The translations under genes and the position numbers were made by a program. The notes under the pieces are model-generated. The model saw only the letters and a program-made list of their open reading frames with translations, ran no database searches and was not told the DNA's origin. This document shows, piece by piece, positions 42,208 through 50,330 of a DNA stretch of 64,000 nucleotides; positions within the stretch are counted from its first letter, which is position 1; every line of letters starts with the position of its first letter. The DNA is from Chloracidobacterium sp. (GTDB lineage Bacteria > Acidobacteriota > Blastocatellia > Pyrinomonadales > Pyrinomonadaceae), in the NCBI GenBank assembly GCA_016715795.1, contig JADJXP010000001.1:310001-374000 (forward strand). Direction: 5' to 3'.

Positions 42208-43332
42208 CTACCTCCTGTAATATGTCGGCACCGGAATGTCGCCGGCGAGGCCCCATTGGACGGTGCGGTCGGTTTGGGTGGCGGATTGGCGGATATACCA
42301 CCAGCCGTAGTTTCTGCTATCGACGCGCCAGACGGCGATATCGACCTTGGCGTCGCCGTCGTAGTCATTCGGGACAAGGATGTCGCCCGATGCGCCGTAC
42401 GAGAGCGATGTCGTGCCGCCGTCTGAACTGCGCCGTATATACCAGGTTGTATTGGACGAGCGCCAGACGGCGTGGTCGGCCCTGCCATCGCCGTCATAGT
42501 CGGCTGATACGGGCATGTCTCCGGTCGCCCCGTAATCCTGTGTGCGCGACGCGCCGTTTGAACTGTCGATCGAGTAGAACGTATGGTTCGAGTTTCGCCA
42601 GACGGCCAGGTCGGCCCTGCCGTCGCCGTCGTAGTCAACAGGCTTTGGCGTGTCGCCGCCTGCGCCGAACTGTGTCGAAATCTGGCCGCCGCCTGAGCTT
42701 GGCAGGTAATACCAGTAATAGGTCGATGGCCTCCAGACGGCGATGTCGGTCTTGCCGTCACCGTCAAAATCGGCAGCCATATTGATATCGCCGGTCGTGC
42801 CGAAGTTGACGCTGTAATAACTGCCCGTAGAGGATGGCACCATGTAGAAGACGCCCGTTGGACCGGGCCGCCATATGGCGAAGTCCGTCTTGCCGTCGCC
42901 GTCGTAATCGCCCTGGACGGGAACGTCTCCGTTCTGGCCCCATTGGTACGATGTCTGCTGTGAGCCGGGGCCGCCGAGAACGTACCACATGCCGGTGGAC
43001 GGCCGCCATACGGCGAGATCGGCGGGCGGAACGGCGCTGGCGTTCGCGTCCTCGACCGCGAGAAGCCGCGACCCGGCATAGATGTATTCCTTGCTCAGTT
43101 GGGGCGTCGGCGTTGGATCGGGTGGTGCGAAAGGTATCCAACTGTTCGGTGCCCCCTTCGGCAGTTTCTTGCCGAACCAGCCGTAGCGCTGGCCGGTGAT
43201 GGCGTCCGTGCGCGGCAGCCAGCCATTTGCGGTAAAGACGCCGAGAGCGATCAGCAGTAGCCCCGCGACTCCCGTGATCCAATAGACAAAATCGCCCGAA
43301 CGCTTTGCTTCGGTTCGTGACATCACAGACAT
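42208..43332 (-). CDS. Membrane-anchored FG-GAP repeat protein upstream of the Rhs gene
   Basis: 374 residues from ATG 43332 (AGGAGG 6 nt upstream). One membrane segment (VYWITGVAGLLLIALGVFTA) is followed by a short Pro-rich linker, then KEYIYAGSRLLAVEDANA, a phrase typical of Rhs-associated proteins, then six FG-GAP-like repeats (DYDGDGKTDFAIWRP and similar). The last codons contain the ribosome site of the Rhs gene, so the two are coupled. It may be a surface companion of the Rhs protein. The repeats match the C-terminus of the gene at 2-5428. Confidence 0.75.
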   Translation of the reverse strand: MSVMSRTEAKRSGDFVYWITGVAGLLLIALGVFTANGWLPRTDAITGQRYGWFGKKLPKGAPNSWIPFAPPDPTPTPQLSKEYIYAGSRLLAVEDANASAVPPADLAVWRPSTGMWYVLGGPGSQQTSYQWGQNGDVPVQGDYDGDGKTDFAIWRPGPTGVFYMVPSSTGSYYSVNFGTTGDINMAADFDGDGKTDIAVWRPSTYYWYYLPSSGGGQISTQFGAGGDTPKPVDYDGDGRADLAVWRNSNHTFYSIDSSNGASRTQDYGATGDMPVSADYDGDGRADHAVWRSSNTTWYIRRSSDGGTTSLSYGASGDILVPNDYDGDAKVDIAVWRVDSRNYGWWYIRQSATQTDRTVQWGLAGDIPVPTYYRR

Positions 43333-44071
43333 CTCGGACCTCCTGTTGCTTCTGTATCCGGCGGTATGCACCAAACAGCTTCCGCCAAAGCAGAGGCATG
43401 CGATGCTGCTAGTCCTTTATTTGCAGTGTTTAGAGAGAACCGGGGGGGGGTAATGCAGACCCCAACCATGGATGCGGTCGGGAGCATGCCGTCGGAACGT
43501 ATTCATCATTGCCTCGATTCTCCGTCAGGAAATATGATTGCACCCCAAACTGCAGGGATCGGTAAGAGTATCGGAGATCAAGGAACGATCATTTGCAAGA
43601 TACGCCTGTTCAGGCAGGTTGTCAATATGCTTTCACAAAGAACGTGTTTAGTTGTCAGAACCAGGAGAATTCTCGCAAGGGAATTCACTTATATGCTCAA
43701 GAAATAGTCTTTGTTGCTGAAAAGGTCGTTCTTTGCCCCAGACAAACTCATTTTGTTAGCGAACCCGGCCGAAAAGTCCTCAATAAAATGCCAAAGTTCG
43801 CAAACAAAATCATTTTGTTAAGGAACATTGCTGTTCCTTTTATGAACAAACCCGCTCCTTAAGGAAACGACCTCTTTCCCCTCACCAACAAAACCATACC
43901 CGTCACATGCAAAATGCCATCTCTCGATATCTTTGTAAGGAACATGGGCAGCGTATTGTCTCTGCAACATCGTATAGTCTGCTTGACACGTTGCATAGCT
44001 GATGTTAATATCGCAGAGATGCAACCCACACGGGCTGCAGAATACAAAACAACACATTAGGAGAAACCACT
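43333..44071. other. 740-bp intergenic region with G9 tract and AT-rich inverted repeats
   Basis: No gene seen. It holds a run of nine G (43442-43450) about 110 bp before the FG-GAP/Rhs operon, a perfect AACAAAAT-C-ATTTTGTT palindrome (43803-43819) with a related copy (caaactcattttgttagc, 43743-43760), an AAGGAAC/GTTCCTT hairpin (43820-43839), and a sigma-70-like promoter for the gene at 44072. It has lower GC than the genes around it. Confidence 0.6.
43983..44011 (+). promoter_or_regulatory. Sigma-70-like promoter for the gene at 44072
   Basis: TTGACA (43983-43988), 17-bp spacer, TAATAT (44006-44011). The ribosome site AGGAGA (44059-44064) is 7 nt before the ATG. Confidence 0.65.
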
Positions 44072-44686
44072 ATGGACTACAGAAGATTGACCGACGCCGA
44101 TCTCGTTGACTTTGCAAAGAATGTCGAGCAGCAGCTCATTGGGCACAACGTGGATGGCATCGACAACACGCTTGCCGATTCGCTCGCGGCCACGCTCACC
44201 ACGCTCAACCCGCCGTTCGAGACGGTGATCGAGAGCAGCGTCACGCAGACCGCCGAGAAACAGTCGGTCATAGCCGACAAACAAAGCATGAGGGACGAAT
44301 TGATGGCAAAGCTTGCCAAGGTGCGTAACTATCTGGTCGCGGCCGAATCGCCAAAGAAGGCTTATGAGGTGTGCGGGTTTACGTTCCCCTCTTCGCGTTC
44401 CACCATTACGGCCTATGACCCAAGCGATCTGGCCGGCGAGGGGCGCTCAAACGGCGTCAATTACCTAAAATGGAATGGCAACAACAAGACAGGCTCGGTG
44501 GTCTATGAGATATGGCGACGTTATGGCGACGGACTCCCCTTCGTCCTTCACGCGACGACCAAGAAGCAGACCTATCAGGACTACCCCGTGCAGCCCGGCG
44601 GCGAATACACCTACAAGGTCCGTGCCGTCGCCGCTACCAACACGTCAAACTTCTCAAACACCGCGCTCATCTACGGGTCGCCTTAG
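44072..44686 (+). CDS. Fibronectin type III-like protein of unknown function
   Basis: 204 residues, no signal peptide. The N-terminal half is helical and charged (TDADLVDFAKNVEQQL ... IADKQSMRDELMAKLAKV). The C-terminal half (about 105-204) looks like a fibronectin type III fold (VNYLKWNGNNKTGSVVYEIW, then GGEYTYKVRAVAATNTS). Clear promoter, ribosome site and terminator make it a single-gene transcript. Function unknown. Confidence 0.7.
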   Translation: MDYRRLTDADLVDFAKNVEQQLIGHNVDGIDNTLADSLAATLTTLNPPFETVIESSVTQTAEKQSVIADKQSMRDELMAKLAKVRNYLVAAESPKKAYEVCGFTFPSSRSTITAYDPSDLAGEGRSNGVNYLKWNGNNKTGSVVYEIWRRYGDGLPFVLHATTKKQTYQDYPVQPGGEYTYKVRAVAATNTSNFSNTALIYGSP

Positions 44687-44712
44687 CCGCAGGCCTGTCA
44701 GTATTAGCAAGC

Positions 44713-44742
44713 AGGGCCGACGTTACGCACGTCGGCTCTTTG
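44713..44742 (+). terminator. Intrinsic terminator after the FN3-like gene
   Basis: GCCGACGT (44716-44723) pairs with ACGTCGGC (44729-44736), extended by three more pairs (one G-T), followed by a T-rich CTTTGCTT. Confidence 0.7.
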
Positions 44743-44830
44743 CTTGAAAATCAGTTTTCTATGATATACGTGTGACCTGCACCTGGCAGGGAAACCAACG
44801 AAAGTATGGTAATCTGCATCTTTCTTTGAG

Positions 44831-45895
44831 ATGAAAAGTTTCGTCGTCATCTTGCTCGTTGCGGTACTTGGTCTGTCAGCCGTGGCCCAGGAAAAGCCAA
44901 TCACGCAGAAGGAGTACGTATCGCTGCTCTACGCGCTCGAGAAGGCGCCAACTACGAGAGATGAGGTCATCGACGCTCTCCGGCGGCGAGGCATCGATTT
45001 TGCCGTCACCGACGGCCTCCGCAGCCTTACGCGCTCCAAAGGCTCAAATAACGAGGAATTGAAGCGCGCGTTGGAAGAGGCGGGGCGTCGGCAAAAGGAC
45101 CCTGTTGCAACCAAGCTGCCCGGTGAGGCAGAGGCCGCCGAGGTGCTCGTTCAGGCACGCACAAGAACGCGAGAGCTTCTCGACGAGATGCCCGATTTCG
45201 TCGTCAAACAGATCATCACCCGCTCTGATTCGTATGCGGGCACAGGCAACTGGAAAGCCTACGATAATCTGGTGATCGCCGTCAGCTATAGCTCTGACAA
45301 AGGCGAACAGTATCGCGTCCTGGCCCGCAATGGTGCTCCGGTAACCGATGCGGTGACGGCGGGCAGCTATCACGGCCTCGACGGTGCTACCTCAGGCGGC
45401 GAATTTGTCGAGGACCTGCAAAAGATATTCAAGCCGGAAAGCAAGACGACATTTAGCCTGCTCACGACCGATGTCGAGCGCGGCCGCCGCACGATCGTCT
45501 ATGAATATGAGATCCAGATCGAGAACAATAAGGATGGAGGCGTCGGGCTGAAAGGGCCTGTCTTCTCGTCGTCGCCCGCGGGCGAAAAGGGTCGCATCTG
45601 GATCGACCGCGACACGCACCGCGTATTGCGTGTCGAGTACAAATTGACGAATATCGCGGCAAGCTTTCCCGTCAAGGCCGTGACAAAAACGATCGAGTAC
45701 GACATGGTCGATATTGCCGGCGAACACTATCTGATGCCGACGCTCTCTGACTTTCGCGGCACGGTCGAGCAATCCGGCAAGCGGTTTGAAAGCCGCAACG
45801 TGATTAGGTTTAGAAATTATCAGAAGTACGGCAGCGAGGTCCGCATCCTTGATGACGACATCGAACCGCAGCCCGAACCTACGCCGAAACCTTGA
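44831..45895 (+). CDS. Exported protein of unknown function
   Basis: 354 residues with a signal peptide (MKSFVVILLVAVLGLSAVAQ). The N-terminal 90 residues are helical and charged; the rest is beta-rich (RIWIDRDTHRVLRVEYKLTN, then YEIQIENN) and recalls the LolA/outer-membrane lipoprotein-sorting fold. No catalytic motif is seen. First gene of a plus-strand run ending at the terminator at 49336; the next gene starts 4 nt after its stop. Confidence 0.65.
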   Translation: MKSFVVILLVAVLGLSAVAQEKPITQKEYVSLLYALEKAPTTRDEVIDALRRRGIDFAVTDGLRSLTRSKGSNNEELKRALEEAGRRQKDPVATKLPGEAEAAEVLVQARTRTRELLDEMPDFVVKQIITRSDSYAGTGNWKAYDNLVIAVSYSSDKGEQYRVLARNGAPVTDAVTAGSYHGLDGATSGGEFVEDLQKIFKPESKTTFSLLTTDVERGRRTIVYEYEIQIENNKDGGVGLKGPVFSSSPAGEKGRIWIDRDTHRVLRVEYKLTNIAASFPVKAVTKTIEYDMVDIAGEHYLMPTLSDFRGTVEQSGKRFESRNVIRFRNYQKYGSEVRILDDDIEPQPEPTPKP

Positions 45896-45899
45896 GCCG

Positions 45900-46559
45900 A
45901 TGTCGAGTAGATTTGCACTGCGAACGGTTTCGATTATCTTTTTCTGTTGTGCGGTAATTGCCGCGCAACCAAAGGAAGAGAACAAGCGCGAGGCCGATCT
46001 GGTAGAACTAAAAAAACTCGACAAGTCGATAAAACTCGATATTCGCTACGCGACCGCTGACAACTTCATGGGCCGCGTCGTGTATCCCGAGGCACGTGCA
46101 TTCCTACAGCGGCCCGCCGCAGAGGGCGTCATCCGCGTTCACAAGCTATTGAAAAAAGAGGGGCTTGGCCTTGCGATATTTGACGGCTACCGGCCGTGGT
46201 CGATAACAAAGCTCTTTTGGGACACTGTAACGCTCGAACAGCGAAAGTTCGTTGCCGATCCCGCAACGGGCTCAAAACACAACCGCGGCTGCGCAGTTGA
46301 CCTGACGTTGTTCGACCGCAAGACGGGCCAGCTTTTGCCGATGCCTTCCGGTTATGATGAATTCACAGAGCGGGCATCGCCAGATTACGCGGGCGGAACC
46401 GAGGAAGAACGGGCGAACCGGGACAGGCTGCGGAAATTGATGGAGGCCGAGGGATTCACGGTCAACGCCGACGAATGGTGGCATTTCGACTTTAACGAAT
46501 GGCAGCAATACGCGATCTACGATATCTCGTTCGAGGAGGCCGCGAAACTAAAGCAATGA
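45900..46559 (+). CDS. VanX-like D-Ala-D-Ala dipeptidase (M15D)
   Basis: 219 residues from ATG 45900, just after the previous stop; a signal peptide follows (ALRTVSIIFFCCAVIAAQ). M15 zinc-site pattern: SKHNRGCAVDLTLF (SxHxxGxAxD) and NADEWWHFDF (ExxWH). The conserved IFDGYRPWS substrate-side segment is present. It should hydrolyse D-Ala-D-Ala in the periplasm, probably in peptidoglycan turnover. Nothing here indicates a vancomycin-resistance operon (no vanH or vanA). Confidence 0.85.
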   Translation: MSSRFALRTVSIIFFCCAVIAAQPKEENKREADLVELKKLDKSIKLDIRYATADNFMGRVVYPEARAFLQRPAAEGVIRVHKLLKKEGLGLAIFDGYRPWSITKLFWDTVTLEQRKFVADPATGSKHNRGCAVDLTLFDRKTGQLLPMPSGYDEFTERASPDYAGGTEEERANRDRLRKLMEAEGFTVNADEWWHFDFNEWQQYAIYDISFEEAAKLKQ

Positions 46560-46951
46560 AGCTGTGTAAAATGGCAGTCTCGTGTTTGTTCTGCCTGCTG
46601 GCAGCGGTTATGTCATTCGCCCAGGGCGGCGGCAAGGCGGAGCCGAAACGGATACAGTTTGCCGCCGGCAAGTCATCGGCGGCGCTCAGCGGGACGCTGT
46701 CAAACGGGCAGGAGATGGAATACGTCTTCGGCGCGCAAAAGGGGCAAACCGTCACGATACGCAATACGAGGACGAGCCTATTTGACTTTCGCGTCTTCAA
46801 CGAGGAATTTGACTTTGAGACCGAGTTTGAGAGTTCGCCAACGCTTACCTTTGAGGTGCCCGAGACGGGCGATTATCTTTTTTTTGTCAGAAAGAAACAC
46901 GTCAGGAGCCCGCGAACTGCGCGGTTCTCGCTGACCCTTGCTATCAAATAG
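46556..46951 (+). CDS. Small exported beta-domain protein
   Basis: 131 residues; its ATG overlaps the dipeptidase stop (ATGA). Signal peptide (MKLCKMAVSCLFCLLAAVMS). The mature part (SGTLSNGQEMEYVFGAQKGQ, then FEVPETGDYLFFVR) resembles the PPC/CUB-like beta-sandwich often attached to secreted enzymes, here on its own. Function unknown. Confidence 0.65.
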   Translation: MKLCKMAVSCLFCLLAAVMSFAQGGGKAEPKRIQFAAGKSSAALSGTLSNGQEMEYVFGAQKGQTVTIRNTRTSLFDFRVFNEEFDFETEFESSPTLTFEVPETGDYLFFVRKKHVRSPRTARFSLTLAIK

Positions 46952-46972
46952 ATCTGGAGGAGTTTGATTACA

Positions 46973-47662
46973 ATGAAAAAGACCACGCTGCTATTGACCA
47001 TCGCCCTTGTGGCGTTCATGACGATCTCACAGACCGGTGCCGAGGCCCGCGAGCAGACCTTTGCCGACCGCTTTGCCGGGGCGATAGATGCCGGTGAGAG
47101 CGGCACATATATGTTTGACAAGAATCACTCGGTGATCAGCTTTAAGGTCAAGCATAACGGCCTGATCGAGATCCCCGGATTTTTCCGGGATTTTACCGGT
47201 AAGGTCGAATACAACGCCGCCGACGTGTCCAAATCCACCGTCGAATTCTGGGCCAAGGCGACGAGCATCGACACCGGCGTCGCCGGCCGTGACAATCATT
47301 TGCGATCAAAGGATTTCTTTGAGATCGAGAAGTTCCCGGACATCACCTTTAAGAGCACAAAGGTCGAAAGAAAAGGCAAGGTCTGGGTCGTGACGGGCGA
47401 TTTTACGATGAAGGGCGTGACCAAGCCGATGTCGTTCCCGTTCTACCTCACGGGCTTTCTCCCAGGCAAGGACAAGAGTCCGGCCCGTATGGGTATCACG
47501 GCATCGACCGCGCTCAATCGACGTGATTTTGGTGTCAATTACGGCGGCAATCTGCCGAGCGGTGTTGCGGTGATCTCTGACAATATCAATATCGTTCTCG
47601 AGATCGAGGCGACGATCAAGAAAGACCTGCCGGCCGCGATCAAGGCCGCGACCGCATTATGA
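46973..47662 (+). CDS. YceI-family lipocalin-like protein
   Basis: 229 residues from ATG 46973, with GGAGGAG about 10 nt upstream; a TTG at 46964 is too close to that site. A signal peptide (MKKTTLLLTIALVAFMTI) is followed by the YceI fold: YMFDKNHSVISFKVKHNGL, VAGRDNHLRSKDFF, FPDITFKSTKV and GDFTMKGVTKPMSFPF. YceI proteins bind long isoprenoid or lipid chains in the periplasm. The next gene overlaps it by 4 nt. Confidence 0.9.
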   Translation: MKKTTLLLTIALVAFMTISQTGAEAREQTFADRFAGAIDAGESGTYMFDKNHSVISFKVKHNGLIEIPGFFRDFTGKVEYNAADVSKSTVEFWAKATSIDTGVAGRDNHLRSKDFFEIEKFPDITFKSTKVERKGKVWVVTGDFTMKGVTKPMSFPFYLTGFLPGKDKSPARMGITASTALNRRDFGVNYGGNLPSGVAVISDNINIVLEIEATIKKDLPAAIKAATAL

Positions 47663-48177
47663 GCCGGCCAGACACGACCGAATACGATGCGGCCTACGAA
47701 CACTACGTTTCGCTGGTGCCTGAGGACCGGATAGTGCCGGTACTTGAGGCTCAGCCCGCCGAGCTGGAGGCGATGTTTGCCGACATCGCCGAGGAACGAG
47801 GCACATTCGCATACGCCGAGGGGAAATGGACGATAAAGGAACTTCTCGGCCACCTGATCGACTGCGAGCGGATGTTTGCCTACCGGACGCTGCGTATCTC
47901 GCGCGGTGATAAAACGCCCATCGAGGGTTTTGAACAGGACGGCTATATCGAGAATGCGTTCGCGAACGAGCGGTCATTCGGGGACCTGCTCCATGAGTTC
48001 TCCATTGTGCGCGAAGCAAACGTGATAATGTTCGACCACCTAAAGAAGGACGCATGGGCGCGCACAGGCACCGCCAACGACGTTGAGATATCGGTGCGCG
48101 CCCTTGCCTGGATCATGGCCGGGCATGTGCGTCATCATAAAGCGATACTGAAAGAGCGTTATCTGGCGCCTGCGTGA
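47659..48177 (+). CDS. DinB-superfamily protein
   Basis: 172 residues. A four-helix DinB fold is suggested by KWTIKELLGHLIDCERMFAY and the C-terminal AGHVRHHKAILKERY, which supply the His metal ligands. Members include thiol-dependent transferases and many of unknown role. A link to bacillithiol is possible because bshB1 is nearby, but this is not shown. It overlaps both neighbours by 4 nt. Confidence 0.8.
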   Translation: MSRPDTTEYDAAYEHYVSLVPEDRIVPVLEAQPAELEAMFADIAEERGTFAYAEGKWTIKELLGHLIDCERMFAYRTLRISRGDKTPIEGFEQDGYIENAFANERSFGDLLHEFSIVREANVIMFDHLKKDAWARTGTANDVEISVRALAWIMAGHVRHHKAILKERYLAPA

Positions 48178-49325
48178 CCTACGACGCGATCATCATCGGC
48201 GGCGGCGCGGCCGGACTTTTCTGTGCGATCACGGCAGGTAAGCGAGGCCGCCGGGTGCTCGTGATCGAGCACAACGCCGAGGTCGGACGAAAGATCCTGA
48301 TTTCCGGCGGCGGCCGCTGCAACTTCACGAACCTCAGCGTCACGGCCGAGAATTTCATCTCGCAAAATCCGCATTTCTGCCGGTCGGCCCTTGCCGGCTA
48401 TTCGCCGCAGGACTTTATTGAGCTCGTAAAAAAGCATCGCATTCCCTTCTACGAAAAGAAGCTCGGCCAGCTATTTTGTCGTGACAGTTCGCGTTCGATA
48501 GTCGATATGCTGCTCGCCGAATGCCGCAGAGCACGCGTCGAGATCCGCACACAGTGTTCGGTTGCCGAGGTCAATCATGCCGACGGCTTTTCGGTCCAAA
48601 CAGATCAAGGACGATACAATGCCCTTAACCTCGTCGTGGCTTGCGGCGGCCTCTCGTTCCCAAAGATCGGAGCAACCGACCTCGGCTACCGCATCGCTCG
48701 CCAGTTTGGCCTCGGGATCGTTGAAACTCGCCCGTCGCTCGTCGGACTGGTGCTCGAAGGACAGAAATTTCCCGAACTGGCCGGCATATCGCTCGATTGC
48801 ACAGTGTCGAACCAGAAACACAAATTCCGCGAAGATGTCCTGTTTACGCACCGCGGCCTGTCGGGACCGGCCATTATCCAGATCTCCAATTATTGGAAAA
48901 GGAACGAGGCTGTTTCAATAAACCTACTTCCCGACATCGATGTGGCCGCCACGTTGACCGCGAACCGTCATGGCCGGCGAACGGTGGCCAATTTTCTCGG
49001 CGATCTCGCACCAAGACGCTTCGCCGAAGCTTTCGCGGCAAACGCGAACAAACCGCTGAACGAACTCTCAAATCGTGCGCTTGCAGAGCTCGGACAGAGG
49101 TTCAACTCATGGAGTCCTCGATTCTCAGACACCGACGGCTACTCACGGGCCGAGGTCACACTCGGCGGCGTCTCGACCGCCGAACTTTCGTCAAAGACCA
49201 TGGAGACGAAAATGGTCCCGGGACTCTTCTTTATCGGCGAGGTTGTCGATGTGACAGGATGGCTCGGCGGCTACAATTTTCAATGGGCGTGGTCGTCAGG
49301 TTTTGCAGCAGGAAATGCCCTGTAA
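48174..49325 (+). CDS. HI0933/YhiN-family NAD(P)/FAD-dependent oxidoreductase
   Basis: 383 residues, GTG start overlapping the DinB stop (GTGA). FAD-binding IIIGGGAAGLFCAITAGKRG, then the family signature EVGRKILISGGGRCNFTN, and near the C-terminus GLFFIGEVVDVTGWLGGYNF. The flavoprotein's substrate is not known. Last gene of the run; a strong terminator follows. Confidence 0.9.
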   Translation: MTYDAIIIGGGAAGLFCAITAGKRGRRVLVIEHNAEVGRKILISGGGRCNFTNLSVTAENFISQNPHFCRSALAGYSPQDFIELVKKHRIPFYEKKLGQLFCRDSSRSIVDMLLAECRRARVEIRTQCSVAEVNHADGFSVQTDQGRYNALNLVVACGGLSFPKIGATDLGYRIARQFGLGIVETRPSLVGLVLEGQKFPELAGISLDCTVSNQKHKFREDVLFTHRGLSGPAIIQISNYWKRNEAVSINLLPDIDVAATLTANRHGRRTVANFLGDLAPRRFAEAFAANANKPLNELSNRALAELGQRFNSWSPRFSDTDGYSRAEVTLGGVSTAELSSKTMETKMVPGLFFIGEVVDVTGWLGGYNFQWAWSSGFAAGNAL

Positions 49326-49335
49326 AACGATAAGC

Positions 49336-49370
49336 GAGGGAGGCGTCTCCCACACCGCCTCCCTCTTTTT
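49336..49370 (+). terminator. Strong intrinsic terminator
   Basis: GAGGGAGGCG (49336-49345) pairs perfectly with CGCCTCCCTC (49356-49365) and is followed by TTTTT. Confidence 0.9.
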
Positions 49371-49505
49371 CGCGGGCATGTACAGGGCGTACACGTATCC
49401 GCGAAACCAAGCTGTTATCTTCGGTCACAAGACCGTGCCGAGAGCCCTACAGTGTGGGTGCGCTTAAACAGTTACACAACGGACTTGACCCTGTCAAGCA
49501 AAAAG

Positions 49506-50330
49506 TCATGGCCTTTTGGACGTCTCGCGAAAGTCCGAGATGTCCATTCCGTAACGCTCCTTGACATACTCCTCTGCGGCTGCATTCACCGAACGAAGAT
49601 TTATCAGCCGCCGCTCGCTCTTCTTGATATGTACGCGGGCACGGGCCGCCATTTGCGACAACAGGTCGCGTCCCTCCGCCATCTCAGACTCGACCTTTTT
49701 CCGAAGCTCGAAGAGCTCTGACGCCTCGGCCTCAGCACGCTCTCTAACAAGTTCGAGGAACCTCGTTCTTATCTGCGCTATCTGCCTGATGGCCCGCACC
49801 AGTTGGTCGCCGATGCCGTCGCCGCTGATCAGGTCAGGGCTGTGACGAAGGTCTTCGACCAATTTGTTCAGCTTTACTTGGTCGCCGGTCGAATACGCCT
49901 GATTTAGCTCGGCCATCAGGCCGTGTCGCCGCTCCTTCTCGGCCACGTCCAGGGCAAGGTCCGGGTGGATGACCCGAGCAAGGTTGTGATACGCCTTACG
50001 TGCCTCAGGCGTGGGGTCGAACAGGCCGTCAGACGAAACCGTTTCGGCGGCACGCGCCGATTCCTCAGCCCGGCGACGCAATTCCTCAGCCTTCTTCTTG
50101 ATCTCTTCATCGTCAGGGACCAGCTTGTATTCTTCCTCCGCGATCTTGGCCTCGATCTCATCATGCTCCGCATAGAGCCTAGCCACATCCATCGTGTACC
50201 GGGCCTCAAAGCGTTCCAATGCGAACCGGAGATCGGCCATGTCCTCCTCGCGGTCGGCGAGCCGATCCTTGAGCCGTTCGAGGACGCGGAGCTTCTTATC
50301 GAGCTCGATCTCTTCCGGAGGTTTGTTCAT
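49506..50330 (-). CDS. Coiled-coil protein with central J-domain-like segment
   Basis: 274 residues. The N-terminal 110 and C-terminal 110 residues are long charged coiled coils. Between them, ARKAYHNLARVIHPDLALD then LMAELNQAYSTGD looks like the helix II-HPD-helix III part of a DnaJ domain; HPD is the motif that stimulates Hsp70. It overlaps bshB1 by 4 nt, so both are made together. No zinc-finger or DnaJ C-terminal domain. Role unknown. Confidence 0.7.
   Translation of the reverse strand: MNKPPEEIELDKKLRVLERLKDRLADREEDMADLRFALERFEARYTMDVARLYAEHDEIEAKIAEEEYKLVPDDEEIKKKAEELRRRAEESARAAETVSSDGLFDPTPEARKAYHNLARVIHPDLALDVAEKERRHGLMAELNQAYSTGDQVKLNKLVEDLRHSPDLISGDGIGDQLVRAIRQIAQIRTRFLELVRERAEAEASELFELRKKVESEMAEGRDLLSQMAARARVHIKKSERRLINLRSVNAAAEEYVKERYGMDISDFRETSKRP

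Noticed and set aside
43818..44057. 79-codon minus-strand open frame in the intergenic region
   Set aside because: It has no ribosome site, overlaps the promoter of the next gene, and its composition is not protein-like.
45392..46024. 210-codon minus-strand open frame antisense to the dipeptidase and its neighbour
   Set aside because: It is a shadow of two real plus-strand genes; no motif and wrong codon pattern.
45900..46559. Vancomycin-resistance locus
   Set aside because: Only a VanX-like dipeptidase is present, without VanH, a D-Ala-D-Lac ligase or VanRS; such dipeptidases are common in ordinary wall turnover.
49380..49505. Possible tRNA or small RNA between the flavoprotein and J-domain genes
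   Set aside because: No cloverleaf or TTCGA-type loop; only a short CTTGAC/GTCAAG inverted repeat at 49484-49498.
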